NCBI RefSeq assembly: GCF_036250675.1 | Contig: NZ_CP109592.1 | Location: 7,254,001 to 7,318,000 of the forward strand | Direction: 5' to 3' | Length of the DNA: 64,000 nucleotides | DNA from: Streptomyces sp. NBC_01689 | GTDB lineage: Bacteria > Actinomycetota > Actinomycetes > Streptomycetales > Streptomycetaceae | Shown here: positions 33,646-41,763 of the stretch, one piece after another | How the letters are laid out: the number at the start of each line of letters is the position of its first letter | How positions within the stretch are numbered: position 1 is the stretch's first letter | Notes under the pieces: generated by a model | Databases searched by the model: none | The model's input: the letters and a program-made list of their open reading frames with translations, nothing else | Told to the model about the DNA's origin: nothing | Made by a program: the position numbers and the translations under genes

Positions 33646-34740
33646 TCAGCGGCCTGCTCCCGTCATCGCTCGGTCCAGGGCCTGTAGGAAGCCGTTGACG
33701 GTGGTGCGGTCCCGGACCGCCAGGCGCAGCCACTGTTTTCCCAGCCCGGGGAACGTGTCCCCGCGCCGCACCGCGAACCCCAGTCCCCGCAAGCGCTCCC
33801 GCACCGCCTCCGCCCGAGGCAGCCGCACCAGGACGAACGGGCCGTCCGCGGGCTCCACGACCCGCAGTCCGTCGGGTTCGAACTCGCGGAGTCCCGCCAC
33901 CAGATGGGCCCGGTCCGCGGCGACCCGCCGGGCCGCGTGACCGGCCTCCGCGAGCGCTCGGGGCGACACACAGGCCTCGGCCGCGACGAGCGCGGGCGTG
34001 GACACCGGCCACAGCGGCTGCGCCCGCGACAGTTCCTCCACGGTCCCGGGGTCGGCGAGGAGGTAGCCGATCCGCAGGCCGGCCAGCCCCCAGGTCTTCG
34101 TGAGGCTGCGCAGGACGACCAGTCCGGGCACGTCCGTCCGGCCGGCCAGCGCCTCGCGTTCTCCCGGCACCGCGTCCATGAACGCCTCGTCGACGACCAA
34201 CGTCCGCCCCGGCCGGGCGAGTTCGACGAGAGACCCGGCGGGGTGCAGGACCGACGTCGGATTGGTCGGGTTCCCGATCACGACGAGGTCCGCGTCCTCC
34301 GGCACCGCTCCGGGATCCAGCCGGAAGCCGTCCTCCTCGCGCAGCACCACCCGGTCGACGGAGTGCCCCGCGTCCCGCAGCGCGGCTTCCGGTTCGGTGA
34401 ACTGCGGGTGGACCACCACGGGCTGACGGACCTTCAGCCCGCGCGCGAGCAGCACGAAGGCCTCGGCGGCGCCCGCGGTCAGCAGCACCCGCTCCACCGG
34501 CAGCCCGTGCCGAGCCGCCACCGCGGCCCGCGCGTCCCGCCCGTCCGGATAGGCGGCGAGTCCGCCCAGCGAGGCGGCGATCCGCTCCCGCAGCCACTCC
34601 GGAGGCGTGTCCGCGCGGACGTTCACCGCGAGGTCGGTGAGCACCGCCCCGCCGTCCCGCACCTCGGCGTCGCCGTGGTGGCGCAGGTCGTGCCCGTCCG
34701 CCCCGGCGCGCCCGGGGTCCCCGGCGTCGTCAGTGCGCAT
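33646..34740 (-). CDS. cobC: CobC-like PLP-dependent aminotransferase/decarboxylase (Rv2231c type)
   Basis: A 364-residue class I/II PLP enzyme of the Rv2231c/CobC group, related to histidinol-phosphate aminotransferase and threonine-phosphate decarboxylase. It probably supplies the aminopropanol arm of cobalamin. Key parts are VLLTAGAAEAFVLLARGL, VVIGNPTNPTSVLHP, LVVDEAFMDAVPGE and the PLP lysine in VLRSLTKTWGLAGLRIGYLL. It lies last in the second cobalamin run and overlaps the cbiX gene by 11 nt. The first ~30 residues (HDLRHHGDAEVRDGG) match the normal start of this subgroup. Confidence 0.88.
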   Translation of the reverse strand: MRTDDAGDPGRAGADGHDLRHHGDAEVRDGGAVLTDLAVNVRADTPPEWLRERIAASLGGLAAYPDGRDARAAVAARHGLPVERVLLTAGAAEAFVLLARGLKVRQPVVVHPQFTEPEAALRDAGHSVDRVVLREEDGFRLDPGAVPEDADLVVIGNPTNPTSVLHPAGSLVELARPGRTLVVDEAFMDAVPGEREALAGRTDVPGLVVLRSLTKTWGLAGLRIGYLLADPGTVEELSRAQPLWPVSTPALVAAEACVSPRALAEAGHAARRVAADRAHLVAGLREFEPDGLRVVEPADGPFVLVRLPRAEAVRERLRGLGFAVRRGDTFPGLGKQWLRLAVRDRTTVNGFLQALDRAMTGAGR

Positions 34741-35674
34741 GGGAGGGGGAGTGGGCGGGACCGTCGTGGTGGTGCCCGTGATGCCCGTCGTGGTGGTGGC
34801 CGTCGTCGTCCGGATGGAAGTGCGGCTGCTGGGGGAGTCCCACCTTGTCCTCGAAGCCGGGCAGCGCGATGCGGTAGACGCAGGAGTCGCAGTTCATCCG
34901 CAGATCCCCCCGCACGGCCTCCCGGTACCGCTCCATGACCAGGTCGAGCAGCTCCGGTTCGGGACCGATGACGTCGGCCGAACGCACCTCGACGTCGGGG
35001 TGCGCTGCGGCCCAGCCCTCGGTCTGCTGCCGCACCCGGTCCGGCAGGACGCCCGTGAACAGGAAGTAGGGCAGGACGACGATCCGGCGGGCGCCGAGCC
35101 GCACACAGCGGTCCAGGCCCGACGGCACGTCCGGCGCGGCCAGCGACACGAACGCCGTCTCCACCCCCGCGTACCCGCGTCCCTCCCACAGCAGCCGCGC
35201 CGCCTTGTGCACCTCGGCGTTGGCGTCCGGGTCGGTGGACCCCCGCCCGACGAGCAGCACCGTGACATCGGCCCGGTCCGCGGGGGTACGGGCCGTGCCG
35301 CCGAGGACCTCGTCGAGCCGCCGCTCCAGGACCGCGAGCAGCGACGGGTGCGGGCCCAGCGGACGCCCGTACGTGTAGGAGATGCCGGGGTGCCGTTCCT
35401 TCTCACGGGCCAGGGCGGCCGGGATGTCGCCCTTGGCGTGCCCGGCGGACACCAGCATCAGCGGGACGGCGGCGAACCGGCGTACGCCCCGGTCGACCAA
35501 CTCGCCCACCGCTTCGGCGAGCGGGGGCGGCGACAGCTCGATGAAGCCGCCCGCCACGGGCAGTTCGGGGTGGCGGTGTGCCAACTCCCGCACGAAGGCG
35601 CGGAAGGCCTCGGCTCCGGCCGCGTCCCGGGTGCCGTGTCCGGCGATGAGCAGGGCGGGGGGCGGGGTGGTCAC
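34730..35674 (-). CDS. cbiX: CbiX-type sirohydrochlorin chelatase
   Basis: A 314-residue class II chelatase with two CbiX repeats; the active-site His residues are in LLIAGHGTRDAAG and VSAGHAKGDIP. It inserts Co or Fe into sirohydrochlorin. A conserved MNCDSCVYR motif near residue 258 and a His-rich tail (HHHDGHHGHHHDG) follow, likely metal-binding. Because the cluster also encodes the late cobaltochelatase CobN, this enzyme may serve siroheme instead, or act as a metal store. It overlaps cobH by 4 nt and cobC by 11 nt. A ferrochelatase role is inferred. Confidence 0.88.
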   Translation of the reverse strand: MTTPPPALLIAGHGTRDAAGAEAFRAFVRELAHRHPELPVAGGFIELSPPPLAEAVGELVDRGVRRFAAVPLMLVSAGHAKGDIPAALAREKERHPGISYTYGRPLGPHPSLLAVLERRLDEVLGGTARTPADRADVTVLLVGRGSTDPDANAEVHKAARLLWEGRGYAGVETAFVSLAAPDVPSGLDRCVRLGARRIVVLPYFLFTGVLPDRVRQQTEGWAAAHPDVEVRSADVIGPEPELLDLVMERYREAVRGDLRMNCDSCVYRIALPGFEDKVGLPQQPHFHPDDDGHHHDGHHGHHHDGPAHSPSHAH

Positions 35675-36282
35675 GATGTCTCCTTCGGTACGGGGTGGTA
35701 CAGCAGGGCGTTGAGCGCGGCGGCGGCGACCGCCGAACCGCCCTTCTCGGACACGTTGCTGACAGCGGGCAGTCCGCTCTCGCGCAGCGCGGCCTTGGAC
35801 TCGGCCGCCCCGACGAAGCCGACGGGCAGACCGATGACGAGCGCCGGGTCGGCGTGCAGGGTGAGGAGTTCCTCCAGGGCGGTCGGCGCGCAGCCGATCA
35901 CCCAGAGCGCGCCGGGGCCGACGTCCTCGTACGCGAGCCGGACCGCGTGTGCGGACCGGGTGAGCCCGGGGCCGGACCTGGCGTCCCTCAGACGGCAGAC
36001 GGTGTCCCGGCGGGTGATGCCCGCCGCGACCATCTCGACGTCCACCACGACCGGCGCGCCGGCGTGCAGCGCGGTGTGCGCCCTGACCAGGGTGTTCTCG
36101 TCGGTGACGAGGTCGTTCGCGTAGTCGAGGTCCGCCGCGGAGTGGACGACCCGCTCCACGACGGCACGTGTCAGCGGCGGGAAGTGCGAGGTGTCCAGGC
36201 GCGCGCGCAGCCGCCGGAAGGACTCCTGCTCGATGGGGTGGACGACCCGGGGCTCCGGGAAGACCTGGCTCACTCGGCTCAC
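35671..36282 (-). CDS. cobH: Precorrin-8X methylmutase
   Basis: CobH moves the methyl group of precorrin-8X from C11 to C12 to give hydrogenobyrinic acid. The 203-residue length is normal. The catalytic His is in VERVVHSAADLDYA (about 46), and the rest of the family pattern is present in VVDVEMVAAGITRR, LVIGLPVGFVGAAESK and SEKGGSAVAAAALNALL. It overlaps the neighbouring cbiG/cobJ and cbiX genes by 4 nt on each side. Confidence 0.95.
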   Translation of the reverse strand: MSRVSQVFPEPRVVHPIEQESFRRLRARLDTSHFPPLTRAVVERVVHSAADLDYANDLVTDENTLVRAHTALHAGAPVVVDVEMVAAGITRRDTVCRLRDARSGPGLTRSAHAVRLAYEDVGPGALWVIGCAPTALEELLTLHADPALVIGLPVGFVGAAESKAALRESGLPAVSNVSEKGGSAVAAAALNALLYHPVPKETS

Positions 36283-38012
36283 TTGGGCTCCTCCTGCCAG
36301 CGGTAGCCGCGGGGCGTCACCATGCGCCCGGCGATCTCGCGGGTCGCCGTGTTGCCCACGGTCACCACGGTCATCATGTCCACCGTCGCGGGATCGAGTC
36401 CCCCGAGAGTGGTGAGGCGGCTGCTCTCGTCGGGGCGGGAGGCGTTGCGGACGACACCCACCGGCGTCGTCGGCTCCCGGTGGGCGGAGAGGATCGCGAG
36501 GGCCTTCGGGAGCTGCCAGTCGCGGCCCCGGCTGCGGGGGTTGTAGAACGTCACGACGATGTCGGCCTCGGCCGCCGCCCGCACCCGTCGCTCGATGACG
36601 TCCCAGGGGGTGTGGAGGTCGGAGAGGCTGACCGAGACGTGGTCGTGGCCGAGGGGTGCGCCGAGGATCGCCGCCGCCGCGAGCGCGGCGGTCACCCCGG
36701 GCACCCCGACCACGTCGATGTCGTCGGAGGCCTCGGCCAGCGCGGGGGAGGCCATGGCGTACACGCCCGCGTCGCCGCTGCCGATCAGGGCGACGGCCTG
36801 TCCGCGCCGGGCCTCGGCCACCGCCGTGCGGGCCCGCTCCTCCTCGGCGCCGAGCCCCGACTCCAGGACGCGGGTGCCGGGCCGCAGCAGATCGCGGATC
36901 TGGTCGACGTACTGGTCGAGCCCGACGAGCACCGAGGCGCGGCGCAGCTCCTCCCTGGCCCGCGGGGTCAGCAGGTCACGGGCGCCGGGGCCGAGCCCGA
37001 CCACCGCCAGCCGGCCGCGCGCCGGGCGGCGTACGACCGCGACCGTGGCCATCGCGGGCCGGCCGTCGGCCCGCACGGACTTCCGCTTGGGGACGAGGAG
37101 TTCACCACCGCGTACCAGGGCGGCGGCCTCCGCCACGGACGGGGTGCCCACGGCGGCGAGCGGCGCCCCGGAGGGGTTCGGCACGTCCACCGCGGTCAAC
37201 TCGGCGGCCGGGTGGGTGACCAGGGGCACCCCGAGCCGCGCCGCGGCCCCGACGATGCCGGGCTCCTCCGACTTGGCGTCGACGGTGGCGAGTTCGGCGA
37301 CGGACCGGGCGGACAGCCCGGCGTCGCGCAGGGCGTCCTCGACGAGCCCGGCCACCTCGTCCACCGTGGCGCCCTTCGAGGCCCCCACGCCGACGACGAG
37401 GGAGGGCGGGCGGAGGAGCACCAGGCCTTCGGCGGGCGGCACGAGCCGGTCGGTGACCCGGACCGTGCGGGAGCCCTCCGCGCTCAGCGGCAGCGCGGGC
37501 AGCGGCCAGGCCGACTCGGCGTCCAGGCCCACCGGTTCACCGTCCAGCAGGGCCCGGGTCACCCCGGCGACGTCCCCTTCCACGGGCAGGCCCAGGGTGT
37601 CCAGGCCGGGTATCCCCACGGCGTCCGTCGCCGTCGTCACCACGGGCTCGGCGTCGAGCAACCCGCCGACCTCGCGCGCCAGTTCGTTCGCCCCGCCGCC
37701 GTGCCCCCCGACCAGGGAGACGGCGAACCGGCCCGCCTCGTCGACACACACGACCCCGGGGTCGGCCGTCTTGTCGCCCAGCAGCGGGGCGATCAGCCGC
37801 ACCACCGCGCCCGTGGCGAGGAAGCAGACCAGTTGGTCGCACTCCAGGAAGGCGCGCCGCACGGCGTCCCCGACGGACCCGGCGGAGGCGCCGTCCGCCG
37901 CGGGCCCGCCCCCGCCGGACCCGTCGTACACCCGGGTACGGTCGGGCCAGGCCGCGACCAGCCGGTCACGGGCCGCCGCGCCCGCCGCCGTGGCGGAAAT
38001 CAGGCCGATCAC
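36279..38012 (-). CDS. cobJ: CbiG-CobJ fusion: cobalt-precorrin-5A hydrolase-like / precorrin-3B C17-methyltransferase
   Basis: A 577-residue two-domain protein. Residues 1-~325 are CbiG-like (VIGLISATAAG start, LVCFLATGAVVRLIAPLL, VSLVGGHGGGANELA, LVVGVGASKGATVDEV). Residues ~330-577 are the CobJ/CbiH methyltransferase, with RLAVVGLGPGARDLLT for the P-loop, VALIGSGDAGVYAM and SLSDLHTPWDVIERR. It methylates C17 with ring contraction; the CbiG part removes or handles the lactone/acetaldehyde fragment. GTG 38012 overlaps the cobL stop codon (GTGA) and opens the CbiG domain directly; the longer open frame upstream is the shadow of cobL. Confidence 0.93.
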   Translation of the reverse strand: MIGLISATAAGAAARDRLVAAWPDRTRVYDGSGGGGPAADGASAGSVGDAVRRAFLECDQLVCFLATGAVVRLIAPLLGDKTADPGVVCVDEAGRFAVSLVGGHGGGANELAREVGGLLDAEPVVTTATDAVGIPGLDTLGLPVEGDVAGVTRALLDGEPVGLDAESAWPLPALPLSAEGSRTVRVTDRLVPPAEGLVLLRPPSLVVGVGASKGATVDEVAGLVEDALRDAGLSARSVAELATVDAKSEEPGIVGAAARLGVPLVTHPAAELTAVDVPNPSGAPLAAVGTPSVAEAAALVRGGELLVPKRKSVRADGRPAMATVAVVRRPARGRLAVVGLGPGARDLLTPRAREELRRASVLVGLDQYVDQIRDLLRPGTRVLESGLGAEEERARTAVAEARRGQAVALIGSGDAGVYAMASPALAEASDDIDVVGVPGVTAALAAAAILGAPLGHDHVSVSLSDLHTPWDVIERRVRAAAEADIVVTFYNPRSRGRDWQLPKALAILSAHREPTTPVGVVRNASRPDESSRLTTLGGLDPATVDMMTVVTVGNTATREIAGRMVTPRGYRWQEEPK

Positions 38013-39346
38013 TGGGGAACTCCTTCGGTACGGGCCGGAGGCCGGACGCCCCACAGCAGGAAGACGGGATTGGTGGCCGCGAGCCGGGTGACGTTCCCCG
38101 GCAGCGGCGCAAGCCGAGAGGACTGCAGGAGCACCCCGTCGCAGGCGAACCCGGCGGCGTCGAGCGCCTCCCGGGCGGCCGGTACCCGGTCCAGGGCGGC
38201 CATCGCCACGACGACGGCCCGCCGGGCGCGCCGCGCGCAGGCCGTCACGATGGCGGGCAGCTCGCGCCCTCCGCCGCCGATGAAGACGGCGTCGGGATCG
38301 TCCAGACCGGCCAGCGCGGCGGGCGCCGCCCCCTGCACCACCCGCACCTCGACGCCGTGCGCAGCGGCGTTGGCCCGGATCCGGTCGCAGCCGTCCCGGG
38401 TCTTCTCGACCGCGGTGACGGCGGCACCGAACCGCGCGCACTCGACGGCGACGGACCCGGAGCCCGCCCCGACGTCCCAGACCAGGTCGCCGAGGCGGGG
38501 CCCGATCCGGGCCAGCGCGAGGGCCCGTACCTCGAACTTGCTGATCATGGAGTCGCGGTGGGTGAACTCGCTCTCGTCCAGGGCCCACCGGTCGGGCCCG
38601 GCGGCCGGTCCGGCGACCGTCCGCGCGGGAGCGAGGACACGCGACGCGTCCAGGCACAGGACGACGCTGACCGCCGTGCCCCAGTCGCGGGCCGCGGCCT
38701 CGGCGGGCGTCACCCGCTCCACCCGTTCGTGCGCGGGGTCGCCGAGGGCGCTCGCCACGACGAGGACGCGTGCGCCGGTGCCGTGGGCGAGGGCGGCGCC
38801 GAGTTCGGCCGGACCGGAGCCGGGACCGGTCAGCACCGCCACCTTCGGGCGGGTCCGGCAGACGTGGACGGCCGTGCGCAGGTCGCGGCCGTGGGCGCTC
38901 ACCACCACGGCGTCGTCCCACGGCAGTCCGAGCCGCGCGAAGGCGGTCGCGACCGACGAGACACCGGGCCGGACGTCCAGCCGCTCCGGCCCGAACCGCT
39001 CCGCCAGCGCCCGGACGATGCCGAAGAACCCGGGGTCGCCGGAGGCCAGCACCACGACCCGGCCGTCGCGCCCCCCGTCCGTGCCGGAGGCGCCGTCCGC
39101 ACCCGCCACGCCTCCCGTGACCCCGGCGCCCTCCGCGGGGTCCCTCCGCCCGGTCCTCGCCAGGTACCGCTCGACGGTGTCGAGGGCGGGGGCGAGGGGG
39201 CCGAGCACGACCTGTCCGGTGTCAGCGGGCAGCCGTGCGGCCGCCAGATGGCGCCGGGCACCCACGACCAGCCCGGCCCGCGCCACGGCGTCCTCGGCGT
39301 CCGGAGGCAGCGGCGCCCCCGTCCCCGTACCGACGACGGTGATCAC
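38009..39346 (-). CDS. cobL: Precorrin-6Y C5,15-methyltransferase (decarboxylating)
   Basis: CobL adds methyl groups at C5 and C15 and removes a carboxyl. The 445-residue protein is the fused CbiE/CbiT form. The N-terminal CbiE part has ITVVGTGTGAPLPPDA and VVVLASGDPGFFGIVRALAERFG; the C-terminal CbiT part starts at TVAGPAAGPDRWALDESEF with the Rossmann motif LVWDVGAGSGSVAVECAR and IGGGGRELP. A ~25-residue Gly/Asp-rich insertion (TGGVAGADGASGTDGG) interrupts the first domain. GTG 39346 overlaps the cobM stop codon. Confidence 0.94.
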   Translation of the reverse strand: MITVVGTGTGAPLPPDAEDAVARAGLVVGARRHLAAARLPADTGQVVLGPLAPALDTVERYLARTGRRDPAEGAGVTGGVAGADGASGTDGGRDGRVVVLASGDPGFFGIVRALAERFGPERLDVRPGVSSVATAFARLGLPWDDAVVVSAHGRDLRTAVHVCRTRPKVAVLTGPGSGPAELGAALAHGTGARVLVVASALGDPAHERVERVTPAEAAARDWGTAVSVVLCLDASRVLAPARTVAGPAAGPDRWALDESEFTHRDSMISKFEVRALALARIGPRLGDLVWDVGAGSGSVAVECARFGAAVTAVEKTRDGCDRIRANAAAHGVEVRVVQGAAPAALAGLDDPDAVFIGGGGRELPAIVTACARRARRAVVVAMAALDRVPAAREALDAAGFACDGVLLQSSRLAPLPGNVTRLAATNPVFLLWGVRPPARTEGVPQ

Positions 39347-40167
39347 GACGTACTGTCGCGCCGCGCCGCACGCAGCTCGGCGCGGGCCCGCGGGTCGGCC
39401 CGGCGGAAGCCGTGGAAGTGGCCCGGGTGGTAGAGGTGCGAGCGGGTGCCGCTGGCGTCGAGCGCCGGACCGACCAGGAACAGCGTGTGCTTCCAGAGCT
39501 TGTGCTCCTTGACCGTCTCCTCCAGCGTCCCGATCGTGCACCGGACGACCAGCTCCTCCGGCCAGGTCGCCTGGTACGCGACCACGACCGGCGTCGAGGT
39601 CGGATAGCCGCCCTCCAGCAGCTCCCGGACGAGCTGGCCGCTGCGGGCCGCCGACAGGAACAGCGCCATCGTCGTCCCGTGCCGGGCGAACTCGCGCACC
39701 TCCTCACCGGGCGGCATCGGCGTCTTGCCGCCGCCGAGCCGGGTGAGGATCACGGACTGCGCGACCTCGGGGATCGTCAGCTCGCGGCGGGCCAGCGCGG
39801 CCACCGCGGAGAAGGAGGACACACCGGGCACGATCTCGGTCTCGACGTCCAGGTCCGCGCACCGGTCGAGCTGCTCCTGCGTGCCGCCCCACAGGGAAGG
39901 GTCACCGGAGTGGATCCGGGCCACCTTCAGGCCCTCGCGGGCGGCGCGCTCGTACACGGCCACGACGTCCTCCAGGGACATCGTCGCCGAGTCCAGGATC
40001 TCCGCGCCCTTGCGCGCGTGTTCGAGAACCTCGGCCTGCACCAGGCTGGCCGCCCAGATCACGACGTCGGCCTCGGCGATCGCGCGCGCGGCGCGGAACG
40101 TCAGCAGGTCGGCGGCGCCGGGCCCGGCCCCGACGAAGGTCACCTTGCCGGTGGGGGCATCGGCCAT
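39343..40167 (-). CDS. cobM: Precorrin-4 C11-methyltransferase
   Basis: CobM methylates C11 of precorrin-4. The 274-residue SAM-dependent uroporphyrin-III-methylase-family protein has VTFVGAGPGAADLLTFRA, ADVVIWAASLVQAEVL, KVARIHSGDPSLWGGTQEQ and VSSFSAVAALARRELTIPEV. ATG 40167 has GGAGAGG upstream and opens at the family core; an upstream start would add 28 unrelated residues. It is the first gene of the second minus-strand cobalamin run and is divergent from the ZIP transporter gene across a 118-bp promoter region. No riboswitch was seen there. Confidence 0.94.
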   Translation of the reverse strand: MADAPTGKVTFVGAGPGAADLLTFRAARAIAEADVVIWAASLVQAEVLEHARKGAEILDSATMSLEDVVAVYERAAREGLKVARIHSGDPSLWGGTQEQLDRCADLDVETEIVPGVSSFSAVAALARRELTIPEVAQSVILTRLGGGKTPMPPGEEVREFARHGTTMALFLSAARSGQLVRELLEGGYPTSTPVVVAYQATWPEELVVRCTIGTLEETVKEHKLWKHTLFLVGPALDASGTRSHLYHPGHFHGFRRADPRARAELRAARRDSTS

Positions 40168-40285
40168 GGGAATCGGTCCTCTCCTACGAAAAATCGGGTG
40201 CTGCGACAGGATTTCGGCGGCCTGATCGGTGGCCGCCCGGCCGTTGGACATGCGGGACCGGGGCCCGATCGGATAGCAAGGGCGT

Positions 40286-41020
40286 ATGGCGGTCCTCGTC
40301 GCGCTCGGCGCGTTCCTGATGACGCTGGCCGGCGGATGGACGGCACAGCGGGTGACCGACCGCCGTCATCTGGTGCTCGGCCTGGCCGGCGGCCTGATGC
40401 TGGGGGTGGTCGGCCTGGACCTCCTGCCGGAGGCGCTGCGCACCGCGGGCCAGGAGGTCTTCGGCGTACCGGCCGCCCTGCTGCTGTTCGTCGCGGGGTT
40501 CCTCCTCGCCCATCTGGTCGAACGGCTGCTGGCCGCCCGGCAGGCCGCGCACGGCGGTGAGGAGTGCGCCGGCCGGGCGCCGGAGGTGGGTCTGACGGCG
40601 GCCGCCGCGATGGTCGGCCACAGCGCCATGGACGGCGTCGCGATCGGCGCCGCCTTCCAGGTGGGCGGCGGCATGGGGCTGGCGGTCGCGCTCGCGGTGG
40701 TCGCCCACGACTTCGCGGACGGCTTCAACACCTACACGATCACCAGCCTGTACGGGAACGCGCGCCGCAAGGCGGTCACCATGCTGGTCGCCGACGCGGC
40801 GGCCCCGGTCGTCGGCGCCGCGTCCACGCTCTTCGTCACCATCCCGGTGGACCTGCTCGGCGGCTATCTCGGCCTCTTCGGCGGCGTGCTCCTGTACCTC
40901 GCCGCCGCCGAGATCCTGCCCGAGGCGCACCACGAGCACCCGGCCCGCTCGACCCTGCTGTTCACGGTCGGCGGCGCGGCCTTCATCTGGCTGGTGGTGG
41001 GACTCGCCGGAACGGGATGA
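40286..41020 (+). CDS. ZIP-family divalent metal transporter
   Basis: A 244-residue membrane protein with 7-8 hydrophobic segments. The ZIP metal-binding helices are AAAMVGHSAMDGVAIGAAF (HSxxDG) and VVAHDFADGFNTYTITSLYG (HDFADG), which carry metal-ligating His and Asp residues. A cytoplasmic His/acidic stretch is short (EAHHEHPA). ZIP proteins bring Zn, Fe or other divalent ions into the cytoplasm. It is the only plus-strand gene inside the cobalamin cluster, divergent from cobM and convergent with cobI, so cobalt uptake for B12 is an attractive but unproven role. Confidence 0.87.
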   Translation: MAVLVALGAFLMTLAGGWTAQRVTDRRHLVLGLAGGLMLGVVGLDLLPEALRTAGQEVFGVPAALLLFVAGFLLAHLVERLLAARQAAHGGEECAGRAPEVGLTAAAAMVGHSAMDGVAIGAAFQVGGGMGLAVALAVVAHDFADGFNTYTITSLYGNARRKAVTMLVADAAAPVVGAASTLFVTIPVDLLGGYLGLFGGVLLYLAAAEILPEAHHEHPARSTLLFTVGGAAFIWLVVGLAGTG

Positions 41021-41031
41021 CCGCTCGCGGT

Positions 41032-41763
41032 TCACAGCTTCCCGCCGCGTCCGCCGTCCCGCCGGGCGGGCGCGATGAGCGTGGAGAGGTACGGCAGCGG
41101 CCCGCCGTCCAGATCGGCGGCCGGGCGGATGGACTCGTCCTCAAGACCGAGCGCCGACCCCCACACCGCGTCGTCGATCCGGCCGGTCTCCCGCAGCGCC
41201 CGGGCGACCTCGTGCGCCTGCCGGCCGAACTTGTACGCGACGACCGTGCCGGGCCCGGCGAGGGCGTCCTTGAGCACGGCCGCCCCGGCCGTCACCGGCA
41301 CCAGGGTGAGCGGCTCGGTCCCCTCGGTCAGCACGGCACCCGAGCGGGCGGCGAGGTCCTGCATCGCGGTGATGCCGGGCACGGTCTCGATCCCCGTCCC
41401 CGGCACCAGCGCGCCGATGGTGTGCGCCAGATAGGTGAAGGTCGAGTACACGTTCGGGTCGCCGATGGTCGCGAAGGCGACGGACCGGTGCCGCTCCAGC
41501 AGCTCCGCGACCCGCGCGCCCGCGGCGTCCCAGGCGGCTTCACGGCGGGCGCGGTCGGTCCGCTCGTTGAGCGCGAACACGATCCGCAGGACCTTCTCCG
41601 CGGGTACGTAGTGCAGCACGGTCGCCTCGGCGCGGCCGCGTTCCCCGGTGTCCATGACGGGCACCACGACCACGTCGGCGGCCCGCAGCGCGTTGACGCC
41701 CTTGACGGTCACCAGCTCCGGGTCCCCGGGGCCGACACCGACCCCGATCAGCTTGCTGCTCAT
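41032..41763 (-). CDS. cobI: Precorrin-2 C20-methyltransferase
   Basis: CobI methylates C20 of precorrin-2. The 243-residue protein begins with LIGVGVGPGDPELVTVKGVNALR and has VAFATIGDPNVYSTFTYLA and IETVPGITAMQDLAARSG, the family's SAM and substrate motifs. ATG 41763 overlaps the cobB stop (ATGA). It is the last gene of the riboswitch-led run, with its stop 11 nt from the convergent ZIP stop. Confidence 0.95.
   Translation of the reverse strand: MSSKLIGVGVGPGDPELVTVKGVNALRAADVVVVPVMDTGERGRAEATVLHYVPAEKVLRIVFALNERTDRARREAAWDAAGARVAELLERHRSVAFATIGDPNVYSTFTYLAHTIGALVPGTGIETVPGITAMQDLAARSGAVLTEGTEPLTLVPVTAGAAVLKDALAGPGTVVAYKFGRQAHEVARALRETGRIDDAVWGSALGLEDESIRPAADLDGGPLPYLSTLIAPARRDGGRGGKL

Noticed and set aside
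36168..39512. Plus-strand open frame of 1114 codons through the cob cluster
   Set aside because: It overlaps cobH, cbiG/cobJ and cobL on the other strand, all of which show clear motifs; the plus-strand product is low-complexity.
40168..40285. Second cobalamin riboswitch before cobM
   Set aside because: The 118-bp gap has neither the GCCACTG core nor the AGCCAGGA B12 box.
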